Source of the DNA: an uncultured Acidimicrobiales bacterium
Lineage (GTDB): Bacteria > Actinomycetota > Acidimicrobiia > Acidimicrobiales > SZUA-35
NCBI GenBank assembly: GCA_937958015.1
Contig: CALGOA010000119.1
Coordinates: 1 to 48,823, forward strand
Length of the DNA stretch: 48,823 nucleotides
Direction of reading: 5' to 3'
Numbering within the stretch: position 1 is the stretch's first letter; each line of letters opens with the position of its first letter. Below the pieces are notes generated by a model. It was not told the DNA's origin. It saw only the letters and a list, made by a program, of their open reading frames with translations, and did not search any database. Shown piece by piece: positions 1 to 9,641 of the stretch. Position numbers and translations under genes: made by a program.

Positions 1-647
1 TACAGGTCGTCGGGTTCGTGGTTGAGATCGATGATGCCGAGGCGGACCGCGCCGAGGACAGCGTGGGTGAGGCTCTGGGCGTCCAGTTTGCGATAGATCG
101 CGTTCAGGTGGTTGTGCACGGTCTTGGTGGTGATGCCCAGGTGACGTCCGGCCTGCTTGGTGCTCATGCCGTCGGCGATGGCCTGCAGGATCTCGATCTG
201 CCGCTCGGACAGAAGGTCTTCGTTGGCTCGCTGCTCGTGGGCGGTGGTCAACATGGCACCGGCCAGGGCGGGGGAGAGGACCGTCTCGCCGTCCGCAACC
301 CGCAGGACGGTGTCTCGAACATCGACGAACGATGTGCCCTTGCTCAGGTAGGCACTGGCGCCCGCCGAGATCGCATCCCGGGTCTTGTCGATGTCGTCGT
401 GCATGGTGAGAACGGCGATTCGACACTTCGGTACGGCCTCGCGGATCAATGCGGTGGCTTCGATTCCATCCATCACCGGCATCGACAGGTCCATCAGCAC
501 CACATCGGGCTGCAGCGACTTGGCCAGGGAGACAGCTTCCTCTCCGGTTGAGGCTTCGCCTACAACCTCATCACCGGCTGCCTCGAAGGAACGACGGAGT
601 CCGTCGCGAAGCAGTGCGTGGTCATCGGCAAGAAGGATTCGGATCAT
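1..647 (-). CDS. LuxR/NarL-family response regulator (C-terminus runs off the window start)
   Basis: Reverse-strand translation MIRILLADDHALLRDGLRRSFEAAGDEVVGEA...DVVLMDLSMPVMDG...LSERQIEILQAIADGMSTKQAGRHLGITTKTVHNHLNAIYRKL: receiver domain plus LuxR HTH. Start ATG overlaps the stop of the upstream kinase (ATGA). Confidence 0.9.
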   Translation of the reverse strand, partial: MIRILLADDHALLRDGLRRSFEAAGDEVVGEASTGEEAVSLAKSLQPDVVLMDLSMPVMDGIEATALIREAVPKCRIAVLTMHDDIDKTRDAISAGASAYLSKGTSFVDVRDTVLRVADGETVLSPALAGAMLTTAHEQRANEDLLSERQIEILQAIADGMSTKQAGRHLGITTKTVHNHLNAIYRKLDAQSLTHAVLGAVRLGIIDLNHEPDDL

Positions 648-2401
648 GGGTGGGCTCCGGAAATTGTTGGACTTGTGAGAACAGTAATGGTTGTTCCCTC
701 GTTAGGTGAGCTGCGTACTTCCAAGATTGCCCCAACTGAGGCGGCACGTTCGCGCATACCCACCAGACCGTAGGCGTTCCCTCTAATCCCTTTACCAGGA
801 TCGAAGCCGCGCCCATTGTCATGGATGTATAGCGTGCCCCTGCCGCGTTCAATGGTCCAGGCCACGGTGACCTGAGAGGCGTTGGCATGTTTCTCGACAT
901 TCGTGAGAGCTTCTTGAGCAATCCGGAGCAATTCGTTTTCTACGACTTCTCCCAGTACCAGGTCCCGATCGTCGGGCACGACCAGCTCAATTTCGAGTGT
1001 GCTGCGGCGTCGAATCCGGTCGATGACCTCGCCGAGCAGCGTTCCGAGCGGGCGCCCGGGGCCGACCGAGGCCCGAAGTTCCATCAACGTGTCCCGCAAT
1101 TCGGCGATCGCCCCCTGGGTGTCATCGTGCAGGCGTTTGAGGTCGGTTGAGGGTTCTTCCCGTTCGGACTGGATCCGTTCGAGTTCGAGTGAAATATAGG
1201 TGAGCCACTGACCCAACCGATCGTGAAGGTCACGGGCGATGCGACCCCGTTCCTCGGCTGCTGCCAGCGATCGGAGGTGGCCGAACGAGCGGGCGTTGGA
1301 GAGCGTGAGGGCCAACACGTCGGCCATGCCGGCCAACATCACGGCGTCGCCGGGCGAATACGCCGCTGGGGTATGACGTTCGATCCCGACCAGCCCGCGG
1401 TCTCGCCCGTTGACGATCAGCCGCGCGTACATGCCACTGCCAGCCCGGTCGGTACTGACGCTGAGGTCACTGATCCGTACGACGTCGGTGGCTTCGGCTG
1501 CGTCCGAGAGCGGAGCGGGCAGTTGATCCACCGGGAAGGTTGGTGGGAGGTCGAAGCCGGTTTGGGTCTGCGTGGACCACAGTTGTTCGTCCAACGTCGT
1601 GTCGTCGAGCGTGAGGACCACCAGGCGATCGGGTCGGAACGCCTCCTGCAGCTGGGTGCGGGTCCCTCGGAGTACATCGGCCAGATCGAGCGACGACGGC
1701 AGCGTGCGCGCCACATCCATCAGGGCGCCCAGGAGATCGTTCGTCTCGACCAATCGGTCCCGTTGGTCGCTGAGGCTCTTGCGGGTGCGCTCGGCGTCGG
1801 TGAGGTTGATGTGGTAGATCCCGGGGAACAACGCAGCGGTGACCAGCGCCAGCACAGCCAGGGGACTGAAGGCGATGCTGCCGTCGGTGAAGTAGAGCTT
1901 GCTGAGTCCCGATGCGGTGAAGGCGAGCACGCTGGCCAAGACGCCGAACGGGAGTCCCCAACCGAAGGCCACCACGGCGACGGCGACCATGATGCAACCC
2001 ACAAACGGGCTGCTCAGACCGGCGGAGAAACCCAGTCCGATGCCCAGGACCAGCACATCCATGCAGGCAAAGACGAGTGCGGATCGGCTCGAGGAGTCGG
2101 TTCGCAGCGGAATGACGGTTCTGAACGTGGCGACGAAGATCGTGACCGCCAGCGTGGCGACAACCTCGAGCCGCCCGCTCGATGCCTGGCTTGCCGCCCA
2201 GCCCAGCCCGATGGCGATGGCTCCCCATCGGAGCAGGGTCAGGATGGCGGCCAGGGACGATGTGAGAACGTTGACCTCGAGCGCTCCGGCCCCTCCCTTG
2301 AGGGCGCGCAAAGACTTCAGTGCCTGTGCAGCGGTCGGTTCTGGTCCCCCAGAACCGGGCTGGCCGGGCGCGTTAGCGCGTTTGGTCGTTGCGGCCGTCA
2401 C
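644..2401 (-). CDS. Membrane sensor histidine kinase (NarL/DesK-type, HisKA_3)
   Basis: ORF 585 aa; N-terminal TM segments, GAF-like region, EERGRIARDLHDRLGQWLTYISLELERIQ (HisKA_3) and HATPase NVEKHANAS...IHDNGRGFDPG; overlaps the response regulator gene. Confidence 0.9.
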   Translation of the reverse strand: MTAATTKRANAPGQPGSGGPEPTAAQALKSLRALKGGAGALEVNVLTSSLAAILTLLRWGAIAIGLGWAASQASSGRLEVVATLAVTIFVATFRTVIPLRTDSSSRSALVFACMDVLVLGIGLGFSAGLSSPFVGCIMVAVAVVAFGWGLPFGVLASVLAFTASGLSKLYFTDGSIAFSPLAVLALVTAALFPGIYHINLTDAERTRKSLSDQRDRLVETNDLLGALMDVARTLPSSLDLADVLRGTRTQLQEAFRPDRLVVLTLDDTTLDEQLWSTQTQTGFDLPPTFPVDQLPAPLSDAAEATDVVRISDLSVSTDRAGSGMYARLIVNGRDRGLVGIERHTPAAYSPGDAVMLAGMADVLALTLSNARSFGHLRSLAAAEERGRIARDLHDRLGQWLTYISLELERIQSEREEPSTDLKRLHDDTQGAIAELRDTLMELRASVGPGRPLGTLLGEVIDRIRRRSTLEIELVVPDDRDLVLGEVVENELLRIAQEALTNVEKHANASQVTVAWTIERGRGTLYIHDNGRGFDPGKGIRGNAYGLVGMRERAASVGAILEVRSSPNEGTTITVLTSPTISGAHP

Positions 2402-2498
2402 CGCTTACCCCATCGGCAGGACGGGGGTTTCCTTCAATACTGCGGCAAGTGGTCATTGCGGACTCATAGTGTCGCTCTCCGACGTTTGTTGAACGCGG

Positions 2499-3593
2499 TT
2501 AGTGGGTGCGAAGGCCAACGTAGTCCGCCAAACCGGCCATTGTCACCTGAGTGGCGGGGTCGACACGAAGTGACGGAAGGGTGTTGTGGGCCTGCCCTAC
2601 CAGGTCGGTGATACGCCGTTCGATCTCGGCGATCGCACCGGTGCTGGTCAGGACATCGACGATGTCGAGTACGGCCTGGTCGGTCAGGTGTGCCGCACCC
2701 ACAGTGGCGAGGAGTTGGGTCTGGGCCGGTGTGGCCCGCTCGAGTGCGATGGCCAGCAATTCGGTGGACTTGCCCTCCCGAAGATCGGAACCAACCGGCT
2801 TTCCGGTGGCCGATGATTCGCCGATCACGCCGAGCAGGTCGTCGCGCAGCTGAAAGGCCCGCCCCAGCGGCCGCCCGAAGGCGTCGAGTTGCTGAAGGGC
2901 CTGAGATTGGGCCTCGGGGCGGAGATTGGCCCAGCCGGGAGCCAGGACGGCCCCCATTTGGAGGGGTCGGACGATCGTGTACAGAGCGCTCTTGAACGTG
3001 GCCACCGCCTGCGCAGTGGATCGGTCGGACTCGCCTGCGGCGCTGGAGCGAATGTCCAGGTACTGACCCAGATTCAGTTCGATACGCAGCTCGTCCCAGA
3101 GTTGGCGAGCGGGAATGGCCGCCCCCGTCATGCAGCGATCTGCATATGCATGCGCCAGGTCGCCAAGGAGGATCGCAACACCCTCGCCGTACCGACGTGG
3201 CTCACCCCTCCACCCCAGCCGTTGCAGGCGCTCGGCTTCGGTGGTGTGGATCGTGGGCACGCCGCGTCGGGTCTCGGCATTGTCCATGATGTCGTCGTGG
3301 ATGAGCGCGAAGGCCTGGAGCAGCTCGAAGGCGGCGCAGGCATTCATGATCGCCTTGTCATCCCCTTCCGGCTGGTCAATCCAGCGGCGGGTGCCATCCC
3401 AGGCCCAGTAGCAGAAGGCGGCTCGTAGCCGTTTCCCGCGTCCCAACACCATCTTGGAAAGAAGGACCACGGCCTCTCCGAGCCGAGCGTCGCTGTCGGT
3501 CCAACGATCGATTTCGGCGTTGAAGATGTTTCGCAGGTGCGCCTCGGTGGCGTTGGCGACCTTCAGGATCGCATCGGGCGGTTCGTTAGCCAT
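2499..3593 (-). CDS. Polyprenyl (isoprenyl) diphosphate synthase
   Basis: DDIMDNAETRRGVPTIH (first Asp-rich motif) and QLRDDLLGV (second); likely start MANEPPDAIL at 3593 rather than the longer ORF to 3683. Confidence 0.88.
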   Translation of the reverse strand: MANEPPDAILKVANATEAHLRNIFNAEIDRWTDSDARLGEAVVLLSKMVLGRGKRLRAAFCYWAWDGTRRWIDQPEGDDKAIMNACAAFELLQAFALIHDDIMDNAETRRGVPTIHTTEAERLQRLGWRGEPRRYGEGVAILLGDLAHAYADRCMTGAAIPARQLWDELRIELNLGQYLDIRSSAAGESDRSTAQAVATFKSALYTIVRPLQMGAVLAPGWANLRPEAQSQALQQLDAFGRPLGRAFQLRDDLLGVIGESSATGKPVGSDLREGKSTELLAIALERATPAQTQLLATVGAAHLTDQAVLDIVDVLTSTGAIAEIERRITDLVGQAHNTLPSLRVDPATQVTMAGLADYVGLRTH

Positions 3594-3831
3594 CGGCGGG
3601 GGTCGCTTCGGACGCCGCGGCTGGCTCAGCGTCGTGATCCAGGTCGGCCACCACTGCCGCAACGTCGACTTCAACCGTCGCAAGCCGTTCCCGGCAGAGC
3701 TTCAGCAGTTCCGATGCCCGGCGAACCCGTTGGGACAGGAGGTCGACGTCTACGACATTCCCCTCCAGCTCGTTCAGGATCGATTCGACCTCTTCGATCG
3801 CTTCGCTATAGGAAACCGACTCGACGGTCAC
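3586..3831 (-). CDS. xseB: Exodeoxyribonuclease VII small subunit
   Basis: 81 aa, SYSEAIEEVESILNELEGNVVDVDLLSQRVRRASELLKLCRERL; adjacent to xseA. Confidence 0.92.
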   Translation of the reverse strand: MTVESVSYSEAIEEVESILNELEGNVVDVDLLSQRVRRASELLKLCRERLATVEVDVAAVVADLDHDAEPAAASEATPADG

Positions 3832-5156
3832 TGGCTGCTCTCGTTCTTGTTGGAGGTATCGACCGGCAGATCACTGGCGGCCCCATCGCCCGGTTGGTCG
3901 GCCGTTCGTTGGGTATCGACCACGCCGCTCGTGATCACTCCGTCCGAAGTGTGCGTCGTGAGACGGTCGCCAACAACCACCGCATCCACCGAATCCACGA
4001 TATTTCCGGCGCCATCGCGGGTGATGCTCCAGCCACGGGCCATCAGAGCCGCTGGATCGAGCGCCTGACGTCGCAGCTCCGAGCGATCGAGCCGGTGTTG
4101 GGCAGCGGTGAGAGCGGTTCGGGCCGAAACGTGCAAACGAGTAGTGGCCAGGTCGAGCCTTCGTTCCGCCTTGGTCAGAGCGGTGGATGCGTCGCTGACC
4201 AGCTGACGCTGGAGCATATCCCGATGCCGGTTGGCCAGTTGCAGCTGGTGAACGCCGGCTCGGGCGAGGCGCTGGGTCGCCAGCTCCACCCGACGATCGA
4301 ACCCGAGAACCTGTTGAATGATCCATCCCGCGGCCGCGGTTGGTGTCTTCGCAGCGACTGCGGCTACCTCGTCACAGATCGAGCGGTCGATCTCGTGGCC
4401 GACGCCGACGACCACCGGCACGGGGCAGGCGGCCACCGCGGCGGCTACGTCGTAGTGATCGAACGCGACGAGATCGGTCTTGGCTCCGCCGCCGCGCACG
4501 ATGGCTACGACGTCGACATTGAACGAACCTGCAGCTGCGATGGCGCTGGACAGCGTCTTGGGCGCCTCGGCCCCCTGCACGCGAGTGTCGAACAGGCTCA
4601 CTTCGAAGGGGATGCCACTGGTGGAGAGTTCATCCATGAAGTCCGCCTCGGCGGCGCTGCCTTCGCTGGTGATGAGAGCGATTCGGAGCGGGAGCGCAGG
4701 TACGGCCAACCGACGATTGGCCTCGAGCAGGCCTTCGGTCGCGAGCCGCTTAAGGGTGGCCTCGCGACTCTCGGCCAGCCGGCCGAGCGTGTAGTTCGGG
4801 TCGATCATGTTCATGATCATCTGCACCCGTCCACCGGACGCGTAGTGTTCGATCGAACCGCCGATCGCCACCTCGATTCCGTCCTCCATACGGATGGAAC
4901 CGGTTCGTTTCAGGATGGCGTTGACCCGAAACTTGGCATTCGCAAACAGTGCAACGCCCAGGATGGCATCGGGTCGCTGGCCCACATCCTCGGGGTCAAC
5001 CAGCGTGAAGTAGACGTGGCCGTTCGCAGATCGGTTGAGCCCCGAGATGGCTCCCCGCACCCACACCTCCGTGCCGAATGTGTTCCGCAGCGCCTCGGAG
5101 ATTCCGTCGCATACCTCGGCCACGCTGAGTGGGTCTCCGATGGCCGACGATCTCAC
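3828..5156 (-). CDS. xseA: Exodeoxyribonuclease VII large subunit
   Basis: 442 aa; N-terminal OB-fold region and IALITSEGSAAEADFMDEL...IVRGGGAKTDLVAFDHYDVAAAVAACPVPVVVGVGHEIDRSICDEVA typical of XseA. Confidence 0.94.
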   Translation of the reverse strand: MRSSAIGDPLSVAEVCDGISEALRNTFGTEVWVRGAISGLNRSANGHVYFTLVDPEDVGQRPDAILGVALFANAKFRVNAILKRTGSIRMEDGIEVAIGGSIEHYASGGRVQMIMNMIDPNYTLGRLAESREATLKRLATEGLLEANRRLAVPALPLRIALITSEGSAAEADFMDELSTSGIPFEVSLFDTRVQGAEAPKTLSSAIAAAGSFNVDVVAIVRGGGAKTDLVAFDHYDVAAAVAACPVPVVVGVGHEIDRSICDEVAAVAAKTPTAAAGWIIQQVLGFDRRVELATQRLARAGVHQLQLANRHRDMLQRQLVSDASTALTKAERRLDLATTRLHVSARTALTAAQHRLDRSELRRQALDPAALMARGWSITRDGAGNIVDSVDAVVVGDRLTTHTSDGVITSGVVDTQRTADQPGDGAASDLPVDTSNKNESSQ

Positions 5157-5228
5157 CCGTCAAACGGTAGCGGGACCAATCTCGGGCCTTTCACTTACCG
5201 GCCTTGACCCGGGGGTTAGTCTTTCCTC

Positions 5229-7472
5229 GTGGCGACGTCACCTACACCATCTGAACAGCGCCACGACAGCCGGGTGATCGACATGACGTCACCGCTCGAC
5301 GGCCTCATGGTGTCCGCCGTCGACCCCGGTTCCGACTCGGCCCATCTGGTCTATGTCAGCGAGGGTCTGGCCGATATTGTCGGCAGCCCCGCAACCGCAT
5401 TGTTGGGTCAACCACCCGAGGCTCTTTTCGCTAACGGCACCCCCGTCGAACAGCTCGATGCCGTGGCGTCCCTGGTCGCCGCGGGCAGGCAAGCGGCCGT
5501 ACTTATGGCGTTGCGCACCAGCAGCGGCATCGACCGGCCGGTTCACGCAACCTTCCTCGCCGTCCCCTCGCTCAGCGATGGCTGGCCGCTGTACCTCGCG
5601 ATGTTCCGCGTGGTCGACAAACCCGACGCGGCTCCCGCCGGCGACGCAGTAATCGATCAAACCGAACTCTTCGATGCGCTGGCCCATCCGGGTTCACTCG
5701 ATGACGTGATCGTGCACCTCGCCGAACGGGCCGAGTCATTTCTCGATTCTGGCCGCGTGGCAATGGGCCTCGCCTACGCCCATCAGCCCACCTCGACCAG
5801 CTTCGATCTGGTCCGGACGGCCGGATTGAAGCCGGCGATTCTCAGCGAATTCTTTGCGTCGTGGCGGTCTTCGGAAGACTGCTGTTCAAGTTCGGCCCTG
5901 CCGGTGGCGTCGCTTCCGCTCGAGATCGCCATCGAGTTCCAGAACGCCGGAATCGATTCGATCTGGGTCACACCGATGGTTCGCAACGAGGACGAGGTCC
6001 TCGGAGCCGTCGCCGTCGCGCACCCCGACCGCTCCACCCCCACCCAGGCCGAGCAACAACTGCTCAACGCAGTGGCCCATCTCGCCGTCGTGGCGATGGA
6101 CCGGAGCCGACGCGAAGCCGATCTTGCGCTTCGCGCATTGCATGACCCCCTGACCGGCCTGCCCAATCGGGATCTGATGAGCGATCGTCTCGATCAGCTG
6201 ATCGACCTGTCGAAACGGGTCGGCCCCCGAAGCACCGGCGACAACGGAGTTCTGTCGGTTGTCCTCGTCGACATCGACCGGTTCAAGGCGTTCAACGAGC
6301 GGCACGGACCGGCCGACGGCGACCGAGTTCTGCTACAAACGGCCCAGCGGCTGCGCTCGGTTCTGCGGGCCGGCGACACCATCGGTCGGGTTGGCCCGGA
6401 CAAGTTCCTTGTCGTGTGCCCCGGCCGACGCGACGAGGCCGACGCCTTTGCCTCGGCGGAGGAGCTGCGCAGCGTCGTCCTCTCTCCGATCCAACTCACC
6501 AACGGTGACGATGTGATCGTGACGGCATCGGTCGGTGTCGTGATGGTCCACAACGATGACGAGCTCACGTCAAACGCCGTCATGTCCAACGCCGAGTCCG
6601 CGGTCGACGCAGCCCATGAGGGCGGCCGAGATCAGGTTGCAGTGTTCGACGCCGAGCTTCGCCGCCAGCTCGCAGCTCGACACGAACTCGAAGCCGCACT
6701 CAAAGACGCCATCGCCGACGACGAACTGTTCCTGCTCTACCAACCGATTATCGACGTCGCCACCGGCTCGATGACGGGCGCCGAGGCGCTGGTCCGCTGG
6801 GATCGCCCCGGTCACGGCGTCCTACCGCCGGCGCTGTTTATCGACATCGCCGAGGACTCGGGGCTCATCATCGAAATGGGCAACTGGGTCATCCGCGAAG
6901 CCTGCCGTCAGATAGCCGACTGGCCTGAGCGTCTTGCCGGCGGTCGTCCCACCGTGTCGGTCAACCTGTCGGCCCGTCAGCTTTCGCACCCATCGCTGAT
7001 GCCCACGGTTACCGAGGCGCTGGACTACTTCGCCGTCGACCCAACCTCGGTCGGATTCGAAGTTACCGAGTCCATGAAGGTGGAGGATCTGGAACGAGCG
7101 TCGGCGTCATTGGTCGAACTCGCGGCACTCGGTTGTCATTTGAGCATCGACGACTTCGGCATCGGCTACGCCACGCTGGACTACCTCCGTCGATTCCACA
7201 TGGCCCACACCCTGAAGATCGACCGTTCGTTCGTGGATGGACTCGGTTCAAATCGTGAGGACACGGCCATCGTGTCGGCGTCGATCACGCTGGCCGAATC
7301 GCTTGGACTCACCGTGGTGGCTGAAGGTGTCGAAACGGTGGAGCAACTGGAGTACCTGCACCAACTGGGCGCCGACTACGCGCAGGGTTATCTGCTCTCC
7401 AAGCCCGTCGAACTCGACGATGCGCACCTGCTCTGGCACCGCGCCACCCTCATCCCGGGCAGTGCGTTCTAG
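5229..7472 (+). CDS. PAS/GAF-GGDEF-EAL protein, probable c-di-GMP phosphodiesterase
   Basis: 747 aa; HDPLTGLPNRDLMSDRL...GRVGPDKFLVVCPG (degenerate GGDEF), then GAEALVRW...VSVNLSARQL...FEVTES...IDDFGIGYATLDYLRRF..LKIDRSFVDGL...VVAEGVETVEQ (EAL). GTG start. Confidence 0.92.
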   Translation: MATSPTPSEQRHDSRVIDMTSPLDGLMVSAVDPGSDSAHLVYVSEGLADIVGSPATALLGQPPEALFANGTPVEQLDAVASLVAAGRQAAVLMALRTSSGIDRPVHATFLAVPSLSDGWPLYLAMFRVVDKPDAAPAGDAVIDQTELFDALAHPGSLDDVIVHLAERAESFLDSGRVAMGLAYAHQPTSTSFDLVRTAGLKPAILSEFFASWRSSEDCCSSSALPVASLPLEIAIEFQNAGIDSIWVTPMVRNEDEVLGAVAVAHPDRSTPTQAEQQLLNAVAHLAVVAMDRSRREADLALRALHDPLTGLPNRDLMSDRLDQLIDLSKRVGPRSTGDNGVLSVVLVDIDRFKAFNERHGPADGDRVLLQTAQRLRSVLRAGDTIGRVGPDKFLVVCPGRRDEADAFASAEELRSVVLSPIQLTNGDDVIVTASVGVVMVHNDDELTSNAVMSNAESAVDAAHEGGRDQVAVFDAELRRQLAARHELEAALKDAIADDELFLLYQPIIDVATGSMTGAEALVRWDRPGHGVLPPALFIDIAEDSGLIIEMGNWVIREACRQIADWPERLAGGRPTVSVNLSARQLSHPSLMPTVTEALDYFAVDPTSVGFEVTESMKVEDLERASASLVELAALGCHLSIDDFGIGYATLDYLRRFHMAHTLKIDRSFVDGLGSNREDTAIVSASITLAESLGLTVVAEGVETVEQLEYLHQLGADYAQGYLLSKPVELDDAHLLWHRATLIPGSAF

Positions 7473-7579
7473 CCTGCCTTCGCTCCCCTTGAGGTGCGTG
7501 GCGGAGCTATTTGGTAGACCGATTGCGTGCTGCCTAGGGGCTGGCTCCGGGTGTTGTCCTCATCAGGCACCCTACTATT

Positions 7580-7814
7580 CCCTCCGGGGGCCGTTCTTGG
7601 CCACGGAGGCCGAGCCTCCGGCGCGACACTAACCGCTCGTCTCGCTTCCCGGTTTCACACAGCGACGCGCTCACCCCTCCGGGAGGTCCGAGCGTGTTCT
7701 TCCTCCGCGGAGTGGGTGAGGGCTGGATTGTTTGGACCGGTAAGTCTGATGGGGCGCATTGTGTAGTGCCCGGAGGCTGCGCCTCCGTGGCGACGGAACG
7801 GTCCCCCTGAAAGG
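7580..7814. repeat. ~235-bp near-palindromic REPIN-like inverted repeat
   Basis: GCCACGGAGGCCGAGCCTCCGG (7600-7621) versus reverse complement of 7770-7791 (GCCACGGAGGCGCAGCCTCCGG), 20/22 identical. Similarity extends imperfectly outward to 7580/7814 and inward (CTCACCC/GGGTGAG about 7670/7714). Confidence 0.7.
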
Positions 7815-7844
7815 GACAAGCACGGCGCGGGTACGATCGAGGGG

Positions 7845-9008
7845 GTGGTGTACGAGGTGGCGGACGGGTCGCGGGTTACCGGCGGTTCGACCGGTGAGGC
7901 GATTGCGGTGGCGTTCACGCGAGCACTGCGAGAGTCCGGGCTATCGGTGCCGATCACCGCAACCCTCAATTTCGCCACGGCCCTGAACCGGGTGGGAGTC
8001 GGACATCGAAGTGGCCCCTACTGGGCCGGCCGGGCCACGCTGGTTTCCAATCCTGAGGACATCGCCGTCTACAACCGGATCTTCGCCGCGTTCTGGGAAC
8101 AGAAGTACGGAGAGTGGATCAACGTCGAGGGGCAACCGCCTCCGATGACGCTGGCGCTCGATACCGACGACGAAGGGGACGAGACCGGCGACGGCGAAGA
8201 CGACTCATCCGACGACATTCAGTCGGTTCGTTTTAGTCGTGCCGAGGTTCTGATGGACAAGGACTTCGCCGAGTGCACTGACGATGAACTGGCCGAACTG
8301 CAGCAGATGATGCTGCAGATGCGATTTACCACCCACGCTCAGCAGAGCCGTCGCCAGGTCACCGCCAAACGCCACGGCCGGTCCCCGGATCTCCGCAAGA
8401 CCATCCGGCTCGCTCTCAAGCACCAAGGCGAACCGCTGCAGCGGAAGTTCACCGAGAACTCGGTGAAGCCGCGTCGGCTGGTTCTCATCCTTGATGTGTC
8501 GGGGTCAATGGAGCCCTACGCCCGCGCGTTCCTGCGGTTCAGCCATGCAGCGGTGATTGCTCGAGGGCGGGTCGAAGCCTTCGCCATCGGCACTCGACTT
8601 ACTCGGCTCACTCGACATTTGAGCAATCGTGATCCCGACGTTGCGCTAAAGGCCGCTACGCCCGAGGTGAAAGATTGGAGCGGCGGGACACGACTGGGGG
8701 ACACGTTTGCCCAGTTCAACGACGAATGGGGTATCCGGGGAATGGCGCGTGGCGCGGTAGTAGTCGTCGTGTCCGATGGCTGGGACCGAGGTGACGCAGA
8801 GGTGCTCGGCGTACAGATGGAACGTCTCCACCGGGTCACTCACCAGTTGATCTGGGTGAATCCGCTGAAGGCGTCGGAGGGGTACGCACCGGTCGCGGCG
8901 GGCATGGCAGCGGCCCTGCCCCACACCGACTTGTTCCTCTCCGGCCACTCGTATCGATCGCTCGATCACCTGGCGGCCCTTCTCTCACACTCAACCGGAC
9001 GCGCTTGA
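7845..9008 (+). CDS. CoxE-like VWA (von Willebrand factor A) domain protein
   Basis: VLILDVSGSMEPYARAFLRF (MIDAS DxSGS), WSGGTRLGDTF, VVVVSDGWDRGD, RVTHQLIWVNPLKASEGYAPVAAGMAAALPHTD, as in CoxE-type VWA proteins. GTG or other start. Confidence 0.85.
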   Translation: MVYEVADGSRVTGGSTGEAIAVAFTRALRESGLSVPITATLNFATALNRVGVGHRSGPYWAGRATLVSNPEDIAVYNRIFAAFWEQKYGEWINVEGQPPPMTLALDTDDEGDETGDGEDDSSDDIQSVRFSRAEVLMDKDFAECTDDELAELQQMMLQMRFTTHAQQSRRQVTAKRHGRSPDLRKTIRLALKHQGEPLQRKFTENSVKPRRLVLILDVSGSMEPYARAFLRFSHAAVIARGRVEAFAIGTRLTRLTRHLSNRDPDVALKAATPEVKDWSGGTRLGDTFAQFNDEWGIRGMARGAVVVVVSDGWDRGDAEVLGVQMERLHRVTHQLIWVNPLKASEGYAPVAAGMAAALPHTDLFLSGHSYRSLDHLAALLSHSTGRA

Positions 9009-9066
9009 AAAGGCTCTCGCCTAGTACAACGATCCGACCGACCGAGGCCAGTACCGAAATCGGCTT

Positions 9067-9411
9067 CTACGCGGGTCGGAGTTTGAGAAGGCCTTTTACG
9101 ACCTCGTATTGTTCAGCGGCTTCTTCAGCCATTTTTGATCCCTCAGGGGTGAGGTGAAAAAACCGGACCGGTCTGACCGTGGGGTCGTCTGGATCCATTC
9201 TCCACTCGCCAGCAAGCATCCCCCGAGACTCAAGTCTCGACAGACATCGGTACACAGTGCTCATGGCGAGTTTCGCGGTGCCGCTTTCCTCGAACGCCTT
9301 GACCAACCGATATCCGTGGAACTCATTTGTTCCATCGTGGGATAGTGCTAGCGCAGCAGAAAGAATTCGTTCCTCATTACGCACGAGGGCTGTTCCTTGT
9401 TTGCGGCGCAC
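9067..9411 (-). CDS. PadR-like winged-helix transcriptional regulator
   Basis: 114 aa: GYRLVKAFEESGTAKLAMSTVYRCLSRLESRGMLAGEW..FFHLTPEGSKMAEE; GTG start. Confidence 0.75.
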   Translation of the reverse strand: MRRKQGTALVRNEERILSAALALSHDGTNEFHGYRLVKAFEESGTAKLAMSTVYRCLSRLESRGMLAGEWRMDPDDPTVRPVRFFHLTPEGSKMAEEAAEQYEVVKGLLKLRPA

Positions 9412-9641
9412 ATCCTAAGGATAGAACAGAGAATGGCGGGTTCGTGGAAGCAGCACCCCCGAAAAGCGCTCTCGGCAGGAAACCTCCCACCGAACGCAGG
9501 CATACCGATGTATGTTCGTTTGCGGTCACCAGCGGATCCGGGATCTCAGTGGGGGTTTTCGCTAGATTCAGCGCAACAACTGCCGACTGGGGACAATGTT
9601 CTAAACAAGGACATCTAGTGCTTGTTCCCCCGGAGGTGGCG

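Noticed and set aside
1223-2611. 462-aa ORF on + strand antisense to the histidine kinase
   Set aside because: Shadow ORF in high-GC DNA; the opposite strand has a clear HisKA_3/HATPase protein, while this translation is low-complexity with no domain.
3537-5207. 556-aa ORF on + strand antisense to xseA/xseB
   Set aside because: Covers two well-recognised genes on the other strand; composition typical of GC-rich antisense frames.
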